Source of the DNA: Candidatus Nanohalarchaeota archaeon
GTDB taxonomy: Archaea; EX4484-52; B79-G9
Direction of reading: 5' to 3'
Length of the DNA stretch: 6,302 nt
Assembly (NCBI GenBank): GCA_003660865.1
Contig: QMVA01000089.1
Coordinates: forward strand, 1 to 6,302
The translations under genes were made by a program, and so were the position numbers. Below, one piece after another: positions 1-6,100 of this stretch; position 1 is the stretch's first letter; each line of letters begins with the position of its first letter. Under the pieces are notes generated by a model, which had not been told where the DNA came from, made no database searches, and saw only the letters and a program-made list of their open reading frames with translations.

Positions 1-78
1 AAAATAGATTTGGTTTTTGACAACTTAAGAGTCTCAATTTTCTGTATGCTCCCTTTTGTGATACTCTATGAGTATTCT

Positions 79-1554
79 ATGGCAAGGCATTATCAAAATT
101 CTATTTTTAACCCATTACACAAAAACTACACTAATGAGCATTTAAAACAGTCCGTTCTTGATCAGCTTGAGCTTTTGGAGCAGTTATTTCGGGACACGCA
201 GCTTACAGATGAGATGCCCCAATTTTTAGACAATTACCTATATCAGCATTTCCACAGGGGTCGTGGTGGCCATACCTTTCGCGGCCTGTATTTTTATCGT
301 TTGGATGTTGATGCGGATTTGCATTTTTCAAAGAAAAAACATTTAGATTTCTATTTCAACAATCTTACTAAATACCGTCATGGTATATATAAAACCCGGT
401 ATCGTGCTGATGATTCGTCTTTAATGTTTGTGTCCCGGGACAGGAAAGTTGGTCACTTAAGAATATACAAGGGCCGGGAAAAAGGGGAAGCCTTATTCCA
501 TGAACATATGATGAGATTGAAACGCAAATATACTTTGCGTTCATCAAAAGGACTTTTATTCCCTGAGTCTGAGGAGTCCTTTAATTGTGAGGTTGTTGAT
601 GATAAGCTCATAGACAACACCCCCCCGGAAGAAAAAGCCTTAAAATCCTCTATTATCCAAACAATGGATAGTGAGCTTCATGAGGTTTTTAGAAACGAGT
701 TTGACCGCGAGGCTTCTGTTCTTAAAGAGTCTTATTTGAAGGAGCGCCCTTATGATAAAAACCGTCTTAGGTTTGAGTCCAACCTTTTCAAGGATGCGAT
801 AAATAATTCTTCCGGTGACAGAAAGACTATTGATTACAATAAGCTTGAGTGCTGTCCCGCGTGCAGGGATAAAGACGGTTTTGTTGATCCTGAGAAGGTT
901 ATACACTGTCCTAAATGCTCTACCTTTGTCACAACCAAAAAAGGGCTTCGTGCAGTAACTTATGTTCTTGAGAACTTTGAGCCCGAAACCCATATTAAAA
1001 ACACTATAAGTACTTATTTTGAGTCGTGTACTGTTCCTTTGGGATTGGTCGGTCATGAGCTTATTGAGTTTTTAGGCAAGGGTTCTTATGGCGAGAATTC
1101 TAATGTTTCTTATGCTCGTTTTTTATCCGCTTTTAGGTATGCTTTGGGTTCCTCTCAATTAATTCCTAATCTCTGTAAGGATTTGTCTATGTCTGATACT
1201 GCTGTCAGGAAGGCTTTAAGAGCCTGTCAGGAGCATAATTTTATACTTAAGGACAAACCTACTGACAGATGGGAAAAGTCCTATCTAAATCTCCATATAC
1301 TTGACCTGTTCGTTCTCATGGATAAGTCTGTTAAGCAGGTTCCTTTAACAATATTCCAGTCAATCAATACATCCAATGTCCGGGTTATAACGTCTGCTCT
1401 TGGCGCTCTCGGTTCACGAAGTAATTCTTATACTAACACTTGTACCCCTACAGAGTACAGTTCGGGGAGTTCCGGAGAATTCAATCTCCATGAATTAGAT
1501 GAAGTGATTGATTTGTGCCTTGACACTCCTAAACCCGCGTGGGCTGAAACCTGA
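79..1554 (+). CDS. Rolling-circle replication initiator, filamentous-phage gene II-like, with zinc ribbon and winged helix
   Basis: Likely nicks the origin and starts rolling-circle replication of the element. Residue numbers count from a TTG at nt 10. The motifs seen, in order, are R97-L-D-V-D-A-D, Y153-K-G-R-E157 and L253-R-F-E256. As I recall M13 gene II protein, it has RID, then AYLKHVE (Tyr197, the reported nucleophile) about 54 residues later, then VRFE. Here D99 to Y153 is also 54, so Y153 is the proposed catalytic tyrosine. A zinc ribbon follows (C282-P-A-C285, C300-P-K-C303), then a helix-turn-helix region at about 384-413, absent from M13 gene II protein as I recall it, perhaps for origin recognition or autoregulation. 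The start is uncertain: the frame is open to the window edge, and TTG 10, ATG 46 and ATG 79 are all possible. I chose ATG 79 because the upstream residues are hydrophobic and look untranslated; no good ribosome binding site supports any of them. No HUH (HxH) motif is visible. The Rep role is an inference from motif order. Confidence 0.72.
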   Translation: MARHYQNSIFNPLHKNYTNEHLKQSVLDQLELLEQLFRDTQLTDEMPQFLDNYLYQHFHRGRGGHTFRGLYFYRLDVDADLHFSKKKHLDFYFNNLTKYRHGIYKTRYRADDSSLMFVSRDRKVGHLRIYKGREKGEALFHEHMMRLKRKYTLRSSKGLLFPESEESFNCEVVDDKLIDNTPPEEKALKSSIIQTMDSELHEVFRNEFDREASVLKESYLKERPYDKNRLRFESNLFKDAINNSSGDRKTIDYNKLECCPACRDKDGFVDPEKVIHCPKCSTFVTTKKGLRAVTYVLENFEPETHIKNTISTYFESCTVPLGLVGHELIEFLGKGSYGENSNVSYARFLSAFRYALGSSQLIPNLCKDLSMSDTAVRKALRACQEHNFILKDKPTDRWEKSYLNLHILDLFVLMDKSVKQVPLTIFQSINTSNVRVITSALGALGSRSNSYTNTCTPTEYSSGSSGEFNLHELDEVIDLCLDTPKPAWAET

Positions 1555-1575
1555 ATTATGTTCAAAAAAAACCAA

Positions 1576-1581
1576 GAGGTG
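1576..1581 (+). promoter_or_regulatory. Strong ribosome binding site of the ssDNA-binding protein gene
   Basis: GAGGTG lies six bases before the ATG at 1588 and is the best Shine-Dalgarno sequence in the left half. It fixes the start and suggests high expression, as expected for a protein that coats single-stranded DNA in stoichiometric amounts. Confidence 0.7.
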
Positions 1582-1587
1582 TAATTT

Positions 1588-1917
1588 ATGTCAGAAAACA
1601 AGGAAAACAAAAGAGATGAAAAAGTGAATAGGATTTCAGTATCCAGACCGTCAAATCTGTTTATTGAAGTCGTTCAGAGCAAAGAAAATAAAAAAGCAAT
1701 TTGGGTCGGACTTTCAAAGCGTGGTATGGATGATAAAGAGGGCAATGCTACATATCAGAACATAACTCTTTGGGAAAACGACCTTGTGCATCTTCAGAGT
1801 AAAATCCCGGAGATATTGCTTGAGATTGAAGCCCTGAAAAGTGATCTTAAGGGTGCAGTTCCCGAAACAAACGTAAATGCCCCTGTTTCCGGAACAAGAC
1901 AGGAAGTGAAGGTTTAA
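1588..1917 (+). CDS. Probable single-stranded-DNA binding protein, PC4-like
   Basis: A 109-aa soluble protein directly after the replication gene, in the place where filamentous phages carry their ssDNA-binding protein. Residues 1-16 are charged and probably disordered. Residues 17-45 look like beta strands rich in basic and aromatic residues (FIEVVQ, KKAIWVGLSKR), followed by an acidic/glycine turn (DDKEGN, 48-53). A strand-helix unit follows: Q57-N-I-T-L-W, then a helix at about 63-88 containing the K72-I-P-E-I segment. This order recalls the PC4 fold (strand, D-x-G turn, KGISL-type strand, then a helix with IPEI), which binds ssDNA as a dimer and occurs in some phages. The tail (89-109) is Pro/Asn/Val-rich. 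The gene is more A-rich than its neighbours. The PC4 assignment is pattern recognition only; an OB-fold protein or a transcription cofactor is possible. Confidence 0.5.
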   Translation: MSENKENKRDEKVNRISVSRPSNLFIEVVQSKENKKAIWVGLSKRGMDDKEGNATYQNITLWENDLVHLQSKIPEILLEIEALKSDLKGAVPETNVNAPVSGTRQEVKV

Positions 1918-1937
1918 CCGCCTTCACCCCTTTTTTT
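1906..1937 (+). terminator. Intrinsic terminator: 7-bp hairpin plus T7
   Basis: GTGAAGG (1906-1912) pairs perfectly with CCTTCAC (1921-1927) across an 8-base loop. CCC and seven T's (1931-1937) follow at once. The stem overlaps the last codons and stop of the ssDNA-binding protein gene. It would end or attenuate the replication transcript. The next ribosome binding site touches the T tract, so some read-through into the small-gene cassette is likely. An inner alternative pairing, GGTT/AACC (1911-1919), competes with the main stem. Confidence 0.65.
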
Positions 1938-1943
1938 GGTGAT
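1938..1943 (+). promoter_or_regulatory. Ribosome binding site GGTGAT directly after the terminator T tract
   Basis: GGTGAT lies four bases before the ATG at 1948 and supports a 40-codon gene that would otherwise be easy to miss. Confidence 0.6.
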
Positions 1944-1947
1944 GTTT

Positions 1948-2070
1948 ATGGATTTACTGTCTGCTTCAATCGGTTTTATTATCGGTTTTGTGATTAGCAA
2001 TGTCTTATGTTGGTATTTTCGGAATCAGAAGGTTGTTGATTACGTCTTAAGCGAGGGTGTGGTGGATTGA
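1948..2070 (+). CDS. 40-aa single-pass membrane protein
   Basis: Not recognised. One hydrophobic helix at about residues 4-24 (I-G-F-I-I-G-F-V-I core) is followed by a basic stop-transfer patch, R25-N-Q-K28, and a short acidic tail. This suggests the N terminus is outside and the C terminus inside. It has a good ribosome binding site, and its stop overlaps the next start (TGATG), so the two are probably translated together. It has about the size of the minor coat proteins pVII and pIX of filamentous phages, but nothing in the sequence proves that role. Pairs of such mini membrane proteins are also common in archaeal viruses with unknown roles. Confidence 0.6.
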   Translation: MDLLSASIGFIIGFVISNVLCWYFRNQKVVDYVLSEGVVD

Positions 2071-2246
2071 TGATGGTATTGTTTGCAAACACTATTAAAA
2101 GATGTCCTGATTGTAAAGGATCTTTGAAGTGCATAGACCGGGAAGCATACTGGTATTTATGTAAAAGCTGTGATAAAGCTTGGAATTTCAGTTATGATCC
2201 CCCTAAGGTTTATTATGAGGGAAAAAGGGCGATAAACGATGTTTAA
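2070..2246 (+). CDS. 58-aa zinc-ribbon protein
   Basis: Function not recognised. Two CxxC knuckles are seen, C12-P-D-C15 and C31-K-S-C34, 15 residues apart, with aromatic residues between and after them (Y27, W28, Y29, W38). This is the layout of a small zinc ribbon such as those in archaeal transcription factors, and it probably binds one zinc ion and nucleic acid or a protein partner. A second ATG at 2073 is equally usable; GGTGGAT at 2061-2067 serves either. The gene overlaps the upstream stop by one base and the downstream start by eight bases, so it belongs to the same translationally coupled cassette. Confidence 0.62.
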   Translation: MMVLFANTIKRCPDCKGSLKCIDREAYWYLCKSCDKAWNFSYDPPKVYYEGKRAINDV

Positions 2247-2385
2247 TTTCAAAAAACGAAAATGTCTCTGCGGCAAAAAAGCAACAAAAAGACACACAAT
2301 AATTTTGAATTTATGCCCTGTCTGCTTTGATGATTTCATGCAGTTAGTCAATGATTTTAAAAAAAAGCATGAGGTGGTTAAGTGA
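2239..2385 (+). CDS. 48-aa basic zinc-finger protein
   Basis: A second miniature metal-binding protein, not recognised. Cysteines fall as C9-L-C11 and C26-P-V-C29, with lysines and arginines clustered at residues 5-18, followed by an amphipathic helix ending in K41-K-K-H-E. This suggests a nucleic-acid-binding zinc finger. It overlaps the preceding zinc-ribbon gene by eight bases in another frame and ends inside the next start (GTGA). An AAGGGCGAT sequence five bases before the ATG resembles the AAGGTGAT ribosome binding site. Two unrelated zinc proteins side by side may act on the same target, for example the viral promoters or the Rep complex; this is a guess. Confidence 0.58.
   Translation: MFNFKKRKCLCGKKATKRHTIILNLCPVCFDDFMQLVNDFKKKHEVVK
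2371..2376 (+). promoter_or_regulatory. Ribosome binding site GAGGTG for the GTG start at 2382
   Basis: GAGGTG sits five bases before the GTG at 2382 but 14 bases before the ATG at 2391, so the GTG start is preferred. Confidence 0.55.
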
Positions 2386-2582
2386 TCACAATGAAAGACC
2401 TGCGTTTGTTAATTGTACGTTTTTGTCTGTTTTTTTTCGCTTTGGTGATTGTGTATTTTTGGATTTTAGGTATTGAGTTTTTGCTTGATATGTTACTTAT
2501 TCCTTCATGGTTTGGTATCTCTGTGGTTTTATTTTTTGTTTGCATTTTTCTTCTTATTGATATAGAAATGGAGTGTGATTAA
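2382..2582 (+). CDS. 66-aa two-pass membrane protein
   Basis: Not recognised. The GTG start overlaps the upstream stop by four bases (GTGA). Two membrane helices are clear, at about residues 9-31 (Phe-rich core) and 43-59, joined by a short segment with E32, D36 and a P41-S-W turn. A short acidic tail ends the protein (D60, E62, E64, D66). Positive residues before the first helix (K5, R8, R13) suggest that both termini face the cytoplasm. It could be a minor virion membrane protein, an assembly factor or a host-interaction peptide. Confidence 0.6.
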   Translation: MITMKDLRLLIVRFCLFFFALVIVYFWILGIEFLLDMLLIPSWFGISVVLFFVCIFLLIDIEMECD

Positions 2583-2705
2583 TTGATTAGTTATGACATA
2601 GGTATGTATGTGTTTTTCTTTGCTGTTGGATATATCATAGGCAATGAAAACATGAGGCGAGAAATATATAAGTTATTAGATGGTATGAATGGCAAGAAAT
2701 CATAA
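2583..2705 (+). CDS. 40-aa single-pass membrane protein, TTG start
   Basis: Not recognised. One helix at about residues 6-20 is followed by a charged, cytoplasm-like tail containing N-M-R-R-E and G-K-K-S. The TTG lies directly after the preceding TAA, and GGAGTGTGAT at 2570-2579 resembles GGAGGTGAT with one inserted base. An internal ATG at 2604 would cut into the helix. Its length and topology match the 40-aa gene at 1948-2070, although the sequences differ. Its 3' end overlaps the RHH gene by 17 bases. Confidence 0.45.
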   Translation: MISYDIGMYVFFFAVGYIIGNENMRREIYKLLDGMNGKKS

Positions 2706-2886
2706 ATTGGAAATAAAGTTAAACCGACAAGAAAAGGTTGAGTTATTTGATTTGGCTAAGAAACAGGATGTTTCTGTTAGCGAATATGTTCGTTCTCGTG
2801 TATTTGGGAATGGTTATCAGGATACCGTAGCTTTAAGAAATGACATTATAAGGGGCTTAAAGAAGTCTCTTGCTTCTTCTTTTTAG
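2689..2886 (+). CDS. Ribbon-helix-helix DNA-binding protein
   Basis: A 65-aa protein with the full pattern of an RHH (Arc/MetJ, CopG-like) domain: a basic strand at residues 6-12 with alternating K-L-E-I-K-L-N, helix A at about 13-26, the turn D27-V-S-V-S, and helix B starting S31-E-Y-V-R-S-R-V. Such proteins dimerise and insert the strand pair into the major groove of an operator. A short tail (41-65) ends in a basic helix. RHH proteins serve as phage repressors, plasmid copy-number regulators and relaxosome helpers of the MobC type. The position just before the coat gene and its inverted repeat suggests control of late genes; that link is an inference. It overlaps the upstream mini gene by 17 bases. 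Confidence 0.75.
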   Translation: MARNHKLEIKLNRQEKVELFDLAKKQDVSVSEYVRSRVFGNGYQDTVALRNDIIRGLKKSLASSF

Positions 2887-2941
2887 TGTGTTGTCCTGTT
2901 GATTGTCATGGCGTATGTCATGTCTATTATCCTGACCTTTC

Positions 2942-2949
2942 TTTTTAAG
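2942..2949 (+). promoter_or_regulatory. TATA-like box of a possible leaderless coat promoter
   Basis: TTTTTAAG ends 21 bases before the ATG at 2971. An archaeal TATA box with this spacing would start transcription at about the A of that ATG, giving a leaderless mRNA. The upstream bases are not clearly BRE-like, and the whole region is T-rich, so the match may be chance. Confidence 0.35.
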
Positions 2950-2976
2950 TACCATATCAATTTTTCTTGTATGGTA
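2950..2976 (+). repeat. 7-bp inverted repeat, candidate operator or start-codon hairpin
   Basis: TACCATA (2950-2956) and TATGGTA (2970-2976) are perfect reverse complements, 13 bases apart. The left arm touches the TATA-like box and the right arm contains the ATG at 2971. It could be an operator for the adjacent RHH protein or an RNA hairpin hiding the start codon. Confidence 0.4.
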
Positions 2977-3144
2977 GACGTTGCAGGTATGGCAAAAGGT
3001 GCAATCGGAGTTTTGATTGTTTCTGTTGTAATAACCGCTACAAACACAACGGCTTTTGCTTCGGCTTACCCTGACGCATCCAGTTTAGTGGTACTCATAC
3101 CTCTTGCTGCTGCTGCGGGGGTACTCCTTTTGGGCTTTAGGTAG
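2971..3144 (+). CDS. Candidate major coat protein, 57 aa, two hydrophobic helices
   Basis: Not recognised by identity, but it looks like a viral coat protein. From the ATG at 2971, residues 11-23 form a hydrophobic helix after a single lysine (K9). A Thr/Asn/Ala/Ser loop follows (about 22-37, including T-N-T-T-A-F-A-S-A-Y), then a second helix from about 39 (L-V-V-L-I-P-L then Ala-rich) and a terminal G-F-R. There are two readings. It may be an inovirus coat with a signal peptide cut after A-F-A, although the mature form (about 27 aa) would be very short. Or it may be an uncut two-helix hairpin, as in spindle-shaped archaeal viruses, whose coats have a similar T/N-rich loop and an LxPL-type second helix. 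The frame extends upstream to TTG 2899 and ATG 2908, adding another hydrophobic stretch (81 aa). I chose 2971 for the TATA spacing, as no start has a good ribosome binding site. Confidence 0.55.
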   Translation: MVDVAGMAKGAIGVLIVSVVITATNTTAFASAYPDASSLVVLIPLAAAAGVLLLGFR

Positions 3145-3193
3145 TTCGCGAGGAGAATAAATTAAACAATTTTTATATTTGGATGGTTTGTAA

Positions 3194-6100
3194 ATGATTT
3201 TAAAATACCTTAGTTTAGCGTGTTTTTTAGTTCTTATTTTATCACCAGTTACATTTGCCGCAACCTGTTATGACTATGAGACAGAATACCGGCTTTTGAA
3301 AAAAGATTCTTATTGTTCTGGTGTAGAGTGTGTGTTTGCTACTAATTCTGATGGTCAGATAGATGATGGCATTTCTGATTATACATGGTCTTCATCATAT
3401 TCTTCCTGTCATGATTCGGGCACTTGTTATGACACTTATCTGAATTCGATGTGGGAAAAGACCTTTATTTATGAGCTAGAAAACTATCCCCTGCCTTCTC
3501 ATCCGGGCTGTCCTTCAGGTGAGACCCCTTTGGATGGTTATGAGTGTGTGAATACCCAACAGGGTAGAGATATCGTAGGTCGTTATGGTACTGTGTGTGA
3601 TACGGTCAATATCTTACGGCTTTGCGAGAGGCATTATCAGGGTGATCCTTATACCTGTTCTGATGATGAGCCCCCTGTTATCTCTGATGTGTCTCAGGAT
3701 CCTAATCCTGTAGATCAGAATATATGGTCAAGAAATGTCATGCACTTTTCATGGACTACGGATGAGCCTGCAACCGGGGAAGTCTGGATAAAAAAGCCCG
3801 GCGAGACTGTGTATACTCAGTATATTTGGCTGAGTGATTACACTACATCTCATAGTGAGTATTACCCTGATTCTTATTCAGGTGTAGCGTGGGATACGGG
3901 CATTTATTATTATTATGTTGTTTCTGTTGATGAATATGGCAATGATGCTCAGTCTGATGTTAATTCATTTCAGATAGTGGATACTCGTGAGCCTGATATT
4001 CAGGGGCCTAATGTTCTTGTGAATGGTTATTATAAGGCCGCCATTGAGAAGGGTGATACTGTTACAATATCAACGGGAACTTTAGAGCCTGCTAAGATAT
4101 GCCTATATTATCAAACGCCCGGTGCTTCTTGGAGCAGTCCGGTTTGTTCTTCGGGTTATGTTACTGCTTTTTATCCTGAGATATTGGATGTTGTTCCAGG
4201 TGAATACAATTATTATGTTACTGCTGTTGATAAGAGCAATAACAAGGCTTCTAAAGGGAGTTTTAAGATTCCTTTGATTTTTAATGTTCAAAAGCCTTCT
4301 ATTAGACCCCCGGTTATTTTTGATTATGAGGATACTTTGAATGGTGTTTTTAATGCCAATTCTTCAGGGAGCTTGGATGTTTCTTGGTCAACAGATATTG
4401 CATCTTCCACTTGTGTAAGTTATGCTTTGCCTACAGGTGAATGGATTGAGGAGCCTTGTGATAATGTCCCTCGTGTGCAGCATACATGGGGTATTAGTGG
4501 TGTTAAGTCTACAGGTATAATGAAGCTTAAGGTTAAATCCTGTAATCTTGTTTCGGGGCGTTGTACTGAGTACCCTGAGGGTTCTGAGATCATAGAACAT
4601 AAGTTTACCCGCGATGATTATATTAACCCTTATTATTGTGCTTTGTCAGAAATTACAAAATGCTATGATGCTACTTTGGCTCAATTTACTTGGGGTGGTT
4701 TAGGTATTCGGACTCCCGGTGAGGTTCTTGGTGCTTTGACATACGATAATCTTACAGGGATTGACGACCAGTTTACAGGTGATTTTTATGTTTCTGTATA
4801 TGATAATCCCCATGCTTGTACTGGTGGCATTATACAGCGTTTTAATGTCTCTCAAAATACGACAGATTTTTCTTATACTTGGAAGTATGGCGTTTCTGTA
4901 AAGGTTACTTTGTGTTCTCATTTTTCATCAGATAGCGGTTTTGTTTGTTCTAATGAGACTGTTGAGTCTGAAATTTTGAAGAATTATCAGAGTGTCCGTT
5001 TAATTAAGGGTTCTTTTACAGATGATGTTATTGATTTTTTCAATATGGATGAGGATGATCATTATGGTCTTGCTTATGTTATGAGTACTGATTATGGTGT
5101 TATGAAATCCTGTTGTGATAGTTTTTCTAATTCGACATGGTATGAAGCTCAGCCTATAGCTACTCAAAAGTCAGATATTGACTGTTCAGGTCGCTTTGAT
5201 GCCATGAATGCCCGTTGTTCAGGTAATTTTGACCCTAAAAAGCCTTATCCTCATTGTGAGATTGGTCCTGTTGCCTGTGGTGATGGCAAAATTAACAATG
5301 GTGAGATCTGTGATAATATTTTTGACCCTTCATATTGTGAAGCTGATTGTAATTTGTATCAGAACATGACTGAGGACTGTAAGTTTTATCCGTGGTACTC
5401 TAAGGAGTTCTTTGACTGCATGACAAAAAAGAGCAGTAATACACTAGCTGATGGTTTGTATGTCATGCTTTTTGGAGCGTTGGGTTGGCTTGTTGAAAGA
5501 CCGTTTTTCCTTATTATTGCTTTCCTTTTATCGCTGAAATATCTTGTACCCCTGCCTATGTTTAGGTCAATATTCGGGCAGACTTTGTCTAATAGGTTTG
5601 GTTATTCTGAGCGGTCAAGCGCGAGGCAGTATAGCCGTAATTTTAGATATAAGCGTAAGCAGGATGCTTATAACAGGCAGATTAAGAGCAAACCGTATCA
5701 TCGTAGAAGTACTACGACTACTGTTAAGCACGATGATGGAAGTGAGACACAGACAGAGTCTTGGGATGTGAAAAGCAGTCCTAAAAAGAACAAATGGGCT
5801 TTTGTTCTGCTTCTGCTGTCTTTTATGTTTATTCCTGTAACTCCTGTAGTTCATTCGTTTCCAGTCATCCAGTCAGTAGATTATAATTCCCCTGTTCTTG
5901 AAGGGGCTGTAATGAACCTTACAGGATATATATTTGAGACCAATGAGTCTTATAATATCTCCCGGGTTTCTTTAGGCATCCTTCGTCAGGGGAACATTAC
6001 TTCTACTGTTATTTTGCCGGATGTTGATGTTGCATATATCAAGGGTAGTCATTTTTCAGGCATTATGCAGGAGCTTTCTTTTGATGAGCCGGGTTTCTAT

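Noticed and set aside
262..330. The D-V-D-A-D segment as an archaeo-eukaryotic primase active site
   Set aside because: The DxD pattern fits primases superficially, but no downstream sxH primase motif was found, whereas the YK..E and RFE motifs at phage gene II spacing are present.
620..626. A run of seven C's inside the replication gene as a programmed frameshift site
   Set aside because: It lies in a linker between the catalytic motifs, the zero frame continues cleanly into the RFE motif and zinc ribbon, and no stimulatory hairpin or useful alternative frame is evident. At most it is a mutation-prone tract.
640..1056. A 138-codon open frame on the - strand inside the replication gene
   Set aside because: The + strand protein has clear Rep motifs and a zinc ribbon over this stretch, while the - strand product shows no domain, no ribosome binding site and a composition expected of antisense sequence. 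The other - strand frames (1428-1610, 2157-2351, 4103-4291, 4388-4600, 4700-4921, 5615-5854) and the + frame 5544-5771 are rejected for the same reason.
3157..3180. AT-rich inverted repeat AAATT/AATTT plus T's after the coat gene as a terminator, and TTTTATATT as a TATA box for the surface-protein gene
   Set aside because: The stem is five A/T pairs only and would be unstable. The TATA-like sequence is too close to the ATG at 3194, placing the expected start site inside the coding region. Both are expected by chance in such AT-rich sequence.
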